A DNA stretch of 59,978 nt from a virus. The stretch is from positions 1-59,978 of IMG/VR virus record IMGVR_UViG_3300034101_003213; one strand, given 5' to 3'. Below the pieces are notes generated by a model, which ran no database searches, was not told where the DNA came from, and was given only the letters and a program-made list of their open reading frames with translations. The translations under genes and the position numbers were made by a program. Each line of letters opens with the position of its first letter. Position 1 is the stretch's first letter. Below, in pieces: positions 1 through 8,479 of this stretch.

Positions 1-234
1 AGGACCTTGGGCACCAGTGGCTCCTGTGGCTCCAGTGTTTCCTTGAGGACCTTGGGCACCAGTGGCTCCTGTGGCTCCAGTGTTTCCTTGAGGACCTTGG
101 GCACCAGTGGCTCCTGTGGCTCCAGTGTTTCCTTGAGGACCTTGGGCACCAGTGGCTCCTGTGGCTCCAGTGTTTCCTTGAGGACCTTGGGCACCAGTGG
201 CTCCTGTGGCTCCAGTGGCTCCAGTGTTTCCTTG
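1..234 (-). repeat. 45-bp tandem repeat encoding Gly-X-Y triplets
   Basis: Four identical 45-bp units lie at 1-45, 46-90, 91-135 and 136-180, followed by a 54-bp variant at 181-234 that carries a 9-bp insertion. Shorter degenerate units continue to about 350. DNA-level identity between copies, not just protein-level similarity, indicates recent expansion by slippage or recombination. The array probably continues left of the window. Confidence 0.95.
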
Positions 235-1311
235 GATGCCTTGAGCACCAGTGGCTCCGGTGTTTCCCTGAATGCCTTGGATGCCTTGGGGACCAGTTGC
301 ACCAGTTGCTCCTGTGTTTCCTTGGATTCCTTGGGGACCAGTGGCTCCTGTGTTTCCTTTTTCAGCAGTCAAAGATGTTACAGTAAATTTCAAAAATTCA
401 ACAGTTATACTATTTGTGGCAGTTTTGTTTTGAACAATAAAAAAGACTCTATCGCCATATGCAAGATCTAATATTGTTTGAATTACAGAAGAAACAGGTT
501 GAGCAGATGGATTTGCAGAGTTAGCATAAATTTCACTTTCACTAATTCTATCTGCATTTGGATCAAGGGTGGAACCTGCAACTGAATTTTTTCCAACATA
601 AAATCCACAAACATCTTGGCTTCCACTGTAAAAGTTAAAGTTTGCAATGATGTGGAATCGTCCACCAGACCCATCATATTTCAATGCATTTTTTGAACCA
701 TCTTTGGAAAAATTAAATAGTGTTCCAGTCTGTGCTGTTCCCCCAACTATTGCTCTTCCATTTATAGATGGTATAATTGTTGCTGTGGTATTTCCTTTCA
801 AATACATCACACCCACATCATTATTGCCAGGTGCACCAGATCCAGAAGGGCCTTGGGGGCCAGTTGGTCCGGTGGGCCCAATTGATCCCATCCCACTAGT
901 TGATGTTATAGTTAGTCCTTTTGGTCCTAAAGTTAAATTAATATTATTTCCAGCATACAGAGTAACACCACCAGTAAGACCATTAAGAGTTGCTACATAA
1001 TTTCCAGTAATCCCAGATACACCACCAGATATTGATTTCCAAACAAATCCGGTTCCGGTTTGTTGTCTTATGTAAAGAACATCATTTTCATCAAACCAAA
1101 ATTGATTTTCTTCTGGTTGTAGTGGTGCTTCGGCGTTTTGATATGGCTCAGTTAGTTGGGTTAGTTTCCAACTTTTGGGAGACTGAAAAGGAGAACTTTG
1201 AGTAACTTCAAGACACTCATAAACCTTTCCCTGAAATATCACAACATCACCTATGGCATAGGTATATGGTGTACCAGAGGCGTTTCTAAACTTAAACTTA
1301 CCCTTAAACAT
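1..1311 (-). CDS. Collagen-like tail fibre/adhesin, 3' end outside window
   Basis: 437 codons are visible and the frame is open to the window edge. The N-terminus (residues about 15-45) has a Y-x-x-GD-x-V-x-x-x-G-x-x-Y pattern like carbohydrate-binding modules. A short Gly-X-Y block follows at about 139-157. A beta-rich domain at about 160-315, with an LxYGDRVxFxVxN stretch, resembles C1q/TNF-like jelly rolls. A second Gly-X-Y block then runs from about 316 past the edge, built from a 15-residue unit [16 protein letters not shown] perfect TATAAATA late site lies 7 nt before the ATG at 1311. Phage collagen-like proteins are usually trimeric fibres; receptor binding is inferred. Gly-X-Thr triplets could carry O-glycans. 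Confidence 0.85.
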   Translation of the reverse strand, partial: MFKGKFKFRNASGTPYTYAIGDVVIFQGKVYECLEVTQSSPFQSPKSWKLTQLTEPYQNAEAPLQPEENQFWFDENDVLYIRQQTGTGFVWKSISGGVSGITGNYVATLNGLTGGVTLYAGNNINLTLGPKGLTITSTSGMGSIGPTGPTGPQGPSGSGAPGNNDVGVMYLKGNTTATIIPSINGRAIVGGTAQTGTLFNFSKDGSKNALKYDGSGGRFHIIANFNFYSGSQDVCGFYVGKNSVAGSTLDPNADRISESEIYANSANPSAQPVSSVIQTILDLAYGDRVFFIVQNKTATNSITVEFLKFTVTSLTAEKGNTGATGPQGIQGNTGATGATGPQGIQGIQGNTGATGAQGIQGNTGATGATGATGAQGPQGNTGATGATGAQGPQGNTGATGATGAQGPQGNTGATGATGAQGPQGNTGATGATGAQGP

Positions 1312-1318
1312 TCACAAA

Positions 1319-1326
1319 TATTTATA
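1319..1326 (-). promoter_or_regulatory. Late promoter TATAAATA (fibre gene)
   Basis: Exact T4-type late motif on the minus strand, ending 7 nt before the ATG at 1311. No Shine-Dalgarno fits in the remaining spacer. Confidence 0.75.
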
Positions 1327-3043
1327 CTTGTGACTTGATCCGGGAAAAGTTATTTTTCTTCTCAAATTGTAGTTGTTGATCAAATTTATCAGTCAAAGCA
1401 TCTGCTTTATGGCTAATTATGTAAATTGAACATTTATTCTTCATTTTGTTCAATAACTTCAAGAAAGCCTCAGTACCAGCTCCGTCCAAAGATGAATCCA
1501 ATATCTCATCAAAGATGAGAAGATTGCAGTTCAAACTGTTCTTCATTTTGGCAATCTCTCTCCATGTCAAGAGAATGGCCAAATCGATACGCTGTTTCTC
1601 TCCCTCAGAGAAAGAGGAATATGAGAATGCATCTCTATATCTTGACTTAATTGTTTCCTTGAACTCCTCATCGATGTTGAAGTCAACATAGAGGTTAAGT
1701 TTTCCGAGAAACTTGTTGACGAGTCCATTGATGATGGGAACATAATGTTTGATAATCCGGCTCTTAAGTCCACCATCTTTGAGCATATCATAGACAACAT
1801 CGTAGTGAATTTGGTCATTAATTGATTTTTGTAGATCTGATGCATGTTTATTCTTTTCTGCAACTGCCTCTTCGATCTTAGTATTGATTTCAGATTCACT
1901 TGAAGTTTTCTTTATTTTTGCAATTTTTTGATTTAAGGATAAAACTTCGTTATTGAACCCATTTTTACGGGTTACGGCTTGAGCCTGCATAACCGTTTTT
2001 TCCATTATCTGATTATTTAAATCTTCAACTTGAGTTTTTAAAATTTCAAGTTCTTTCAATTTTTTATCTGCAACTTGTAAAGATTTCTTACAACTTGCTA
2101 ATTTTTCTCTTTTTTCCTCCAAGTGCTTCTGTCGAGAATCTTCCGGTAGTGTTTGACCGCAGCAAGTGCACTTTGGATCTGTCTCCAAGGTCTTTATTTG
2201 CTCTATAAGCGTCTCTTGCAGTTCCAATGCCTTGGAGTGCATTGTTGGAACGCTGGCCAAGGAAGCCATTTTAGAGGCTTCCTGCTTCTTTAAAGATTCA
2301 ATCTCACTAATTTCTTTTACAATTTTTCTAATAAAAGACTCTTCAGAAACAATAGAATCTTTAATTTTTTGTAATTGTTCTTCGTACTCAGCAAGCTCTA
2401 AATTTTTATTATTATCTATTTGAGTTTTGAGTTCATTTAAAGACTTGACTTTTTCATGTCCAATTTTAAGAAAACTTTCTTGCTCTTTAATGTTTCCTTT
2501 AATACGAAGAAGTTCACTCTTGACATGTATATTCATGTCTGCCAAGATATCAAGGTCAAGTAGACCTTCAATAATCTTTCTTCGCTCTGCTGGAGAAAGT
2601 TGCATGAATGGCACAAAGTTTGACTTGCCAAGAATTACAACTTGTTTGAAAGCTTCAAAGTTAAATCCAAGTATTTGTTCTTCAAAGTAATCTTGTGAGT
2701 CTTTGGCTTTGGCGTGCTGATCCAGCATCTCACCATCTTTGTAAATCTCAAAAGTCTTGGGTGCCAAAGTACGACGAACTAGATACTTTGAATTTGATCT
2801 GACAAATTCCACTTCAACAACGCAGTTCTTTCCATTGACTGAATTTACAAGTTGTGGGAGATTAATCGATCTGAATGGCTTACCAAATAAACCGAAGCAC
2901 AATGAATCAAGAAGAGCAAATGATTTACCATGGCCATTGGTGCCGGTTACCAAAGTGGTCTTATTGTTATTGAGTATTATTTCAGAAAAATTATTTCCGA
3001 ATGATCCAAAATTTTTAAATCGAACACGCTGAAACTCAATCAT
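1322..3043 (-). CDS. 46: gp46-like recombination endonuclease subunit (Rad50/SbcC family)
   Basis: 573 aa, close to T4 gp46. The Walker A motif GTNGHGKS is at residues 34-41. A long coiled coil is interrupted by a CTCC zinc hook near 293-296. The ABC signature FSEGEKQR is near 478 and Walker B LLIFDE near 511. With gp47 it forms the SMC-type nuclease that resects DNA ends for recombination-dependent replication, and in T4 it degrades host DNA. The start codon overlaps the gp47 stop by 4 nt, so the two are translationally coupled, as expected for a fixed-ratio complex. Confidence 0.95.
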   Translation of the reverse strand: MIEFQRVRFKNFGSFGNNFSEIILNNNKTTLVTGTNGHGKSFALLDSLCFGLFGKPFRSINLPQLVNSVNGKNCVVEVEFVRSNSKYLVRRTLAPKTFEIYKDGEMLDQHAKAKDSQDYFEEQILGFNFEAFKQVVILGKSNFVPFMQLSPAERRKIIEGLLDLDILADMNIHVKSELLRIKGNIKEQESFLKIGHEKVKSLNELKTQIDNNKNLELAEYEEQLQKIKDSIVSEESFIRKIVKEISEIESLKKQEASKMASLASVPTMHSKALELQETLIEQIKTLETDPKCTCCGQTLPEDSRQKHLEEKREKLASCKKSLQVADKKLKELEILKTQVEDLNNQIMEKTVMQAQAVTRKNGFNNEVLSLNQKIAKIKKTSSESEINTKIEEAVAEKNKHASDLQKSINDQIHYDVVYDMLKDGGLKSRIIKHYVPIINGLVNKFLGKLNLYVDFNIDEEFKETIKSRYRDAFSYSSFSEGEKQRIDLAILLTWREIAKMKNSLNCNLLIFDEILDSSLDGAGTEAFLKLLNKMKNKCSIYIISHKADALTDKFDQQLQFEKKNNFSRIKSQV

Positions 3044-4086
3044 TCTTCTTCCTTAGACAGTGCACTATTATAAGCTGTGTTTATAATGTCTGCAAGTTGC
3101 TTTTTGTCAATGGACTTTTCTGTGATTGTATTAATTTCTTCGTGCAGCAGCTGTAGAGTATCTTTATGAATATCAACAGCAATGGTCTCTGGGTTTGTAG
3201 AAACCTCTTCTGCTACGGCTAATTCAGCAACACCAGCCTCATAAAACTTATCAAGATACTTTTCAAACATTGCTTGTTTGGTTTTCTTTTTAATAAAAAT
3301 TTTTACATAGCAATCTTTGTAAGAAATATAATCTAATATTTCTTTCTTATCTTCGTCATAATCCAAAGTGTAAAATAGTTTTTTAGGATTCTCTACAAAT
3401 TCTAGATTTCTCTCTTGGAAATCAAATACATGAAATCCCTTCTTTTCCCATACATCAGAAAAACTCATTTGGTATTGGGTTCCCAAATAGTGAATGCTAT
3501 CTCTACTGGACTTAATGTGATAATGTCCTGTTAGGACATACTCAAACTTATCAAAATGTTTTGATTCATATCCTTGATCGATAAACACACCACGAATGCT
3601 TTGAAAGCCACATAGTTCTAAGTGACCCAACAAAACCGTGCAAGATGTCTCAGAAAGAAACTTGGCGGCTGCTTCTTCGTTCTCTGGGTTTATCCACGGG
3701 AGTAACGCGACACAACCGCTGGAAAGATGAATCTCGGTGGGCTCTGAATATACTGACCAATTCGGATAATGTCCAGCGAGTTCTTGCAAGGAATTGATGG
3801 CATTGGTATTTCGATAATAGATATCGTGGTTTCCACAGATGATGTGTACTTTAATGCCCATTTCTTGTAGTGGCTCAAAAAACTCTTTTTGAACTCTATG
3901 CAGCGTTTTAAAATTGACATACTTTCTTCGGTCAAACAAATCCCCCAAATGAAAGATTGTTTTGATGTTGTGTTCCTTGAGGTAAGGAAACAATTGCTCT
4001 TTAAAGAAAGATAAAAAATAATCCATGACAATGCATGAATCATTTTTATATCCAAAATGCGTGTCGTTGAGAATTACTGCTTTCAT
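3040..4086 (-). CDS. 47: gp47-like recombination nuclease subunit (Mre11/SbcD family)
   Basis: 348 aa. The calcineurin-like phosphodiesterase motifs appear in order: LNDTHFG (D8, H10), GDLFDRR near residue 48, CGNHD near 86 and GHYH further on. These coordinate the two catalytic metals. It partners with gp46, encoded directly downstream. The gene overlaps gp55 by an ATGA and gp46 by 4 nt, making a 55-47-46 unit also seen in related marine T4-like phages. Confidence 0.95.
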   Translation of the reverse strand: MKAVILNDTHFGYKNDSCIVMDYFLSFFKEQLFPYLKEHNIKTIFHLGDLFDRRKYVNFKTLHRVQKEFFEPLQEMGIKVHIICGNHDIYYRNTNAINSLQELAGHYPNWSVYSEPTEIHLSSGCVALLPWINPENEEAAAKFLSETSCTVLLGHLELCGFQSIRGVFIDQGYESKHFDKFEYVLTGHYHIKSSRDSIHYLGTQYQMSFSDVWEKKGFHVFDFQERNLEFVENPKKLFYTLDYDEDKKEILDYISYKDCYVKIFIKKKTKQAMFEKYLDKFYEAGVAELAVAEEVSTNPETIAVDIHKDTLQLLHEEINTITEKSIDKKQLADIINTAYNSALSKEEE

Positions 4087-4649
4087 ACATCAAATGGTGA
4101 TTTAGTCTTGCGCTTCTTTCTTTTCTTTTTCTTTGGGGCGCACATCTCGTCAAATCTTTCCATATCCAAATCTGTAAGACCAAAGAAGTCTCTTCTTCCA
4201 ATGTCAACACCAGCATAAGTTTCATTAAACCAGTTATGGAAGTCTTTATCGTTCTGCTGTTCTGCAAATTTATATTGAATATACTTTTCTTTCTTTTCTT
4301 TGTTTATGATACGCACAAAAGAAAACCAGCATATTTGGGTTAGATAACCAAATGGGCTGGTTGATTTTTTTGGATCAAAGTTATCAATATAAGTTACGCA
4401 GTTTAATACAGCATCCGATACCATTTCTTCCCTATATGGATAGTTGGCAAAGTTTGGTCTATAAGATAATCTGGTTGCTATCTTTAGAATGCATTCACCA
4501 ATATAATCGGGAAGTTTGGGTTGCTTTCTTCCTGAATTTTCTGCGTCCCTGCACTTCTTTCGATATTCAACCAAAGAGTCATACAGTTGCTGATTGTCTA
4601 CATAATCAGCATCTGATGGTTTGAGTTTTTTCTTCTTTGGCTTTTTCAC
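4083..4649 (-). CDS. 55: gp55-like late-transcription sigma factor
   Basis: 188 aa, like T4 gp55 (185 aa). The central block (about residues 50-125: IGECILKIATRLSYRPNF, the FDPKK turn, then QICWFSFVRIINKEKKE) matches gp55. The C-terminus is lysine-rich, and the hydrophobic/acidic clamp-binding tail of T4 is replaced by a KKKKRKKRK stretch. It directs host core RNA polymerase to the TATAAATA-type sites seen throughout this window. The start is GTG at 4649, 14 nt after gmd, with no strong Shine-Dalgarno; it is probably coupled to gmd readthrough. Confidence 0.9.
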   Translation of the reverse strand: MKKPKKKKLKPSDADYVDNQQLYDSLVEYRKKCRDAENSGRKQPKLPDYIGECILKIATRLSYRPNFANYPYREEMVSDAVLNCVTYIDNFDPKKSTSPFGYLTQICWFSFVRIINKEKKEKYIQYKFAEQQNDKDFHNWFNETYAGVDIGRRDFFGLTDLDMERFDEMCAPKKKKRKKRKTKSPFDV

Positions 4650-4663
4650 GGTATTACTATAAC

Positions 4664-5668
4664 TCAGATTTCAACTAAATCAACTTTTTTGTTACTAAGT
4701 CTTACACTCCAGTAATCAACCATCTCTTCCATCATTTGATTAAATGATATCTTTGGTTTCCAATTTAACTCTTTTCTTGCCTTAGAAGAATCACCGCGCA
4801 AATAATGTAATTCTTCAGGTCTGTAATACTTTTCATCACTGAAAACATATTTGTTTTGATCTAAGCCTGCATAGTTGAAAACATAGGAAACCATTTCTCT
4901 GACAGACCTGGTTTCACCTGTGGCAATTACATAACTTTGTGGAGTTTGTTGCTGCAACATTAACCACATAGCTTCAACATAGTCCTTAGCGTGGCCCCAA
5001 TCACGATAAGAATCTAAATTGCCCAATGTCAGTCTATCAGCCAACCCCATTTTAATCTTGGCTACCTGCAACGCTACTTTATTTGTTACAAAGTTAATTC
5101 CTCTTCTTGGAGATTCGTGATTAAATAAAATTCCAGAGCAAGCAAAAATACCATATGCTTGACTATAGTTTCTGCATAATGTGTGGGCATACAACTTAGC
5201 ACAGCCATAGGGGCTTACTGGAATCATCGGGGTTGTTTCACGCTGATAACCGTCTGAGTCTTTTGAGTTGCCAAACATCTCGGATGTTGCAGCGTGATAA
5301 ATCTTAGAATGTGGTGAAAATCTTCTTACAGCCTCTAACACTGCTAGAGTCCCACCACCATTTACATCCAAAGTATATTGCGGAAGATCAAATGAAATTT
5401 GAACATGAGACTGTGCAGCAAGATGATAAACTTCATCTGGTTGAAGTTTTTGAATTGTGCTTTCTATGCTCAAAGCATCAGTCAAATCCGCATAGTGGAG
5501 AGTAATTAAATTTTTATCATGTAAATGTTGTATGCGGGTTGTTTGTGATTCTGGTACTGAATTTCTTCTTATTGTACCATGAACTGTGTATTGTTTTTCT
5601 AAAAGAAACTCTGCAAGATATGAAGCATCTTGCCCATTTGCGCCAATTATTAATGCAACTTTATTCAT
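4664..5668 (-). CDS. gmd: GDP-mannose 4,6-dehydratase
   Basis: 334 aa, the usual bacterial Gmd length. The Rossmann motif GANGQDASYLAE starts at residue 9. The SDR catalytic residues are T128, E130, Y154 and K158 (YxxxK). It converts GDP-D-mannose to GDP-4-keto-6-deoxymannose, the precursor of GDP-L-fucose, GDP-rhamnose, colitose and perosamine. The GDP-fucose synthase (Fcl) is not seen, so the host or another locus must finish the sugar. It has its own N16-type promoter and is transcribed together with gp55-gp47-gp46. Confidence 0.95.
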   Translation of the reverse strand: MNKVALIIGANGQDASYLAEFLLEKQYTVHGTIRRNSVPESQTTRIQHLHDKNLITLHYADLTDALSIESTIQKLQPDEVYHLAAQSHVQISFDLPQYTLDVNGGGTLAVLEAVRRFSPHSKIYHAATSEMFGNSKDSDGYQRETTPMIPVSPYGCAKLYAHTLCRNYSQAYGIFACSGILFNHESPRRGINFVTNKVALQVAKIKMGLADRLTLGNLDSYRDWGHAKDYVEAMWLMLQQQTPQSYVIATGETRSVREMVSYVFNYAGLDQNKYVFSDEKYYRPEELHYLRGDSSKARKELNWKPKISFNQMMEEMVDYWSVRLSNKKVDLVEI

Positions 5669-5674
5669 AATTTA

Positions 5675-5702
5675 ACTATACACAACAATAAGTATTAATC
5701 AA
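5675..5702 (-). promoter_or_regulatory. sigma70-like promoter (gmd-55-47-46)
   Basis: TTGATT, 16-bp spacer, TATAGT, ending 6 nt before the gmd start. The -35 overlaps the stop of the upstream methyltransferase, so the recombination/late-sigma unit can be expressed separately from the glycan cassette. Confidence 0.55.
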
Positions 5703-6325
5703 CTATTTTTTAAATAGAAAGCATCACCCCACGGATGATCTTCCCAAAGTTTTTTTTCTTTTCTAGAAAAATTGTAGTTAGAAAGAAATGAATCTATCTC
5801 GTTTAAAAGTCCGCAATCTTTGTACACTTCCTTCTCATTGATCTCCAAATAAATTGAGTTTACAATTGGTAGATGTTTTACAAATCCCTTTAAAGCCAAA
5901 AGTTCAGCTCCTTGAATATCAATGTTTACAAAATCTATTTCATTTAAAAATTTTGTTTCTTGTAAAAGAGTATCTAAAGTTTTAGTTTTTCTAACTTCTC
6001 TTCTAACATAAAAAATGTCAGGAAATAGAGATCTATGTTCTGCTAAATCTAGAATAGATGATGATTGATCTGAGTTTGCTATGTTAAAAACTACTTCATC
6101 ATCGTCCTTATCTGAAATAACTTCGTTGCTCAAATAATGTTGAGGGCCAGTAAGAATGTTTTTTAAATTTTCAAAAAGATTTACATTTGCTTCAACCCAA
6201 TGAATTTTATTAGCACCACAATCAATGTACGATTGTGATTCTTGGCCTTGATGTGCTCCGATATGGAGTATATTTTCAGTTTTAATATTGTATTTATTTT
6301 TTAGTTCAGATAATTCTATTAACAT
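5699..6325 (-). CDS. FkbM-family SAM-dependent methyltransferase
   Basis: 208 aa from the ATG at 6325; a longer frame begins at 6340 inside the upstream gene. SAM-binding motif I is ILHIGAHQGQES. Downstream, VNIDIQGAELLALKGF is the FkbM signature, and IYLEINEKEVYKDC near the end is also typical. FkbM enzymes O-methylate sugars or polyketides. Here it lies in a glycosyltransferase operon and probably caps a sugar. It overlaps its upstream neighbour by 7 nt. Confidence 0.85.
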   Translation of the reverse strand: MLIELSELKNKYNIKTENILHIGAHQGQESQSYIDCGANKIHWVEANVNLFENLKNILTGPQHYLSNEVISDKDDDEVVFNIANSDQSSSILDLAEHRSLFPDIFYVRREVRKTKTLDTLLQETKFLNEIDFVNIDIQGAELLALKGFVKHLPIVNSIYLEINEKEVYKDCGLLNEIDSFLSNYNFSRKEKKLWEDHPWGDAFYLKNS

Positions 6326-7002
6326 GATATTCCATTCCAATTGTTATATACAAAAATATCGCCGTGCCAATCTAAATAATTTTTTGGATAAAAAACATTT
6401 GATTTTTGGGATAAAAATCCAATCCACCAACTAAAAGTTCCTCCAGACAAAATAATATTTTCAAAATCTTTTGCAAATAAAATTGTATTCTCTGGTGTGT
6501 TTTCGTACATAGATAAATTATACTTTTGACAAAGATGATATATCATGGGGTGGTGAAGAGTATCTGAAGATACATATCCAAATTTTGGATTTAATTTATT
6601 CAAACACATTTCATAATATGGTATACCAGGATTTTTGGATGCAGCATCATCTAATCTAACATGCACAAAGACACCTTCTTTTTTATTATCATTTAAATTT
6701 AAGAAATGATTTTGTATTTCATTTTTAAAATTAGTTACAAAAAATTTTGTTTGAAAATATGTAGAAGATTCTAATCCGCAGTGCATTTCCTTTTTTTGTA
6801 AAATTTCATCTACATTATCATCTGTAATTGTAATGTAATTATCATTAATTACTCTGCTACCTTGATATAAATTTAATTTGATTTTATCATAATTTTTTTT
6901 ATAATTTTGAACATATAAGTCGTGTTTTTTAGCTAAAATGCTACAACCAATATCTTGAAGTAAATTATTACCTAACCGACCATAGTGATTTATTTTTATC
7001 AT
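6319..7002 (-). CDS. GT11-like (alpha-1,2-fucosyltransferase family) protein
   Basis: 227 aa, shorter than typical GT11 enzymes (about 290). The N-terminal GRLGNNLLQ corresponds to the family's GRLGNQ motif. VHVRLDD replaces the usual HxRRGDY-type donor motif. LSGGTFSWWIGFLS matches the NSSFSWWGA-type block near the C-terminus. The family moves L-fucose from GDP-fucose, but the weak HxRxGD motif leaves the donor uncertain. It overlaps its upstream neighbour by ATGA. Confidence 0.7.
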   Translation of the reverse strand: MIKINHYGRLGNNLLQDIGCSILAKKHDLYVQNYKKNYDKIKLNLYQGSRVINDNYITITDDNVDEILQKKEMHCGLESSTYFQTKFFVTNFKNEIQNHFLNLNDNKKEGVFVHVRLDDAASKNPGIPYYEMCLNKLNPKFGYVSSDTLHHPMIYHLCQKYNLSMYENTPENTILFAKDFENIILSGGTFSWWIGFLSQKSNVFYPKNYLDWHGDIFVYNNWNGISC

Positions 7003-7895
7003 ACAATGTTATTCAAAATGTATTTTGCCATTTGTTCAGTTGTACAAGTGTTTTTACAATAATTTAAAATAGCTTGCAATAGAGTTTTATATTTTTGTTC
7101 ATCAAAAACCATATCATTTATTTCTATAGATGGAATTAAATTCTTAGATAAACTAACACCAGGTAAATTTTTTGCTTCTATTAATAACTCTTTTGGCAAA
7201 AATGTTAATGTATTTTTTGGGCAACTTTCAATATCTGTAAAATACGGCATGCAGTTGTTAAATATAATTTCATAATGCCGCATGCAATCCCATCCACCTT
7301 TTTTATGTGTTATTGCGTAATATGAATTTTGATAATCTTTATAATAATCTTCTTCTTTATTAAAGATATAAGTTTCTTGATATCCGGGAACAACTGTGGC
7401 ATTTGTCTTTGTTTTATTGTAAACTGTACAAATTTTTTCTTTGGGAAAAGAAAATCCTATTGGTTTCATATTTTCATGTTGTCTGTAATCTAATTCTCTT
7501 TTAAAGTAACTGGCTCGCCAAGTAATGTGAGGTGCCATGTGGTGAACTTGGTGCTGGTCTTCTCCGTCTAAGAATATACATTTACTTCCAGAATCAATAG
7601 CAGAATAAAAATATGATAAATTTCTATGAATTGATCCCCATATGATTAAATCAAAATGCCTGTCATTTATTTTTTTAAAAATATAATTTCTATCAACATC
7701 AATATCTTCTAGCGTTCTAAAAATTGTAAAACCTCGGCCCCATGTTTTCATTTCTGATTCTGGAAAAGAATTAGAATACATGTAATCCATTTTGGGACAA
7801 TCTACAACATCAGTTCCATACAATGATCTGAGCCCATGAAATAGAGTGTCTGCCAAATAATCTGGAGATCCAGAATTCACATAAAGTATTTTCAT
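6999..7895 (-). CDS. Putative glycosyltransferase-like protein, glycan cassette
   Basis: 298 aa. I do not recognise a family with certainty. The N-terminus MKILYVNSGSPDYLADTL resembles GT-B starts. A C-terminal block with YYAITHKKGGWDCMRHYEI and then NNCMPYF-D looks like the acceptor/nucleotide region where glycosyltransferases re-address a bound sugar. ATGA-type overlaps on both sides place it firmly in the glycan operon. A sugar-transfer role is inferred mainly from context. Confidence 0.55.
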   Translation of the reverse strand: MKILYVNSGSPDYLADTLFHGLRSLYGTDVVDCPKMDYMYSNSFPESEMKTWGRGFTIFRTLEDIDVDRNYIFKKINDRHFDLIIWGSIHRNLSYFYSAIDSGSKCIFLDGEDQHQVHHMAPHITWRASYFKRELDYRQHENMKPIGFSFPKEKICTVYNKTKTNATVVPGYQETYIFNKEEDYYKDYQNSYYAITHKKGGWDCMRHYEIIFNNCMPYFTDIESCPKNTLTFLPKELLIEAKNLPGVSLSKNLIPSIEINDMVFDEQKYKTLLQAILNYCKNTCTTEQMAKYILNNIV

Positions 7896-8479
7896 TGTTT
7901 TTCTAAAATTGTCAAACCACTAGAAAAAGGATATACAAACTTTTTTGTCCATTGTGGATTTTGTTCTAGGAACTCATCGATTGCTGGATTTATTCCTTTT
8001 AGGTTTGTGTTTAAAGCATCGTCTTCAAAATCTTGACCATAGGTTCCAAATAATTCTGTGTCGTGAAAAACTAAGTATTTTTTTACCTTTGATGCGTGTC
8101 TCTCCAACTCACCTTTAACTTGGTTATATTCATGATATGTATCTAGAAACAGCAAATCAGTTTCTTCAATATCACAATCAAGTGTACTGGCTTCAATAAA
8201 TTTATAGTCAATATTGTTTGCTTTAGCCAAATCATATACCTCTTGGATATTTTGATTATGTTTCATTGGATTGACCAAATCAACTGAGACCATTTTTTTA
8301 GGACAGCCATACAAAAAAGCCCACGTGCTCACAATCGTCCTTACACCAAATTCAGTTACCGAATCACATTTTGATGATAAAAATGCTAGAATAGGTAAAT
8401 GCTCAAAAATGTCTGAACGATTATATACTTTATTTAAAAATTTATATTGTAATTCGATTGAAGGTATTCTATCTGTCAT
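7892..8479 (-). CDS. Class I SAM-dependent methyltransferase (Methyltransf_24-like)
   Basis: 195 aa from the ATG at 8479, which overlaps the upstream stop as ATGA and has GGAAGA 7 nt upstream; an in-frame TTG at 8494 is less likely. Motif I is VTEFGVRTIVSTW. DLLFLDTYHEYNQVKGEL is the motif II/III region, and YLVFHDTELFG follows. It resembles small methyltransferases near cephalosporin-hydroxylase-like enzymes in polysaccharide loci. The substrate is unknown. Confidence 0.75.
   Translation of the reverse strand: MTDRIPSIELQYKFLNKVYNRSDIFEHLPILAFLSSKCDSVTEFGVRTIVSTWAFLYGCPKKMVSVDLVNPMKHNQNIQEVYDLAKANNIDYKFIEASTLDCDIEETDLLFLDTYHEYNQVKGELERHASKVKKYLVFHDTELFGTYGQDFEDDALNTNLKGINPAIDEFLEQNPQWTKKFVYPFSSGLTILEKQ

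Noticed and set aside
1-234. Possible CRISPR array
   Set aside because: The repeats are directly adjacent without unique spacers and encode protein.
7-471. Plus-strand ORF of repeated GTSGSCGSS units
   Set aside because: It is the antisense shadow of the 45-bp collagen repeats. The minus-strand frame gives Gly-X-Y triplets, a start and a late promoter.
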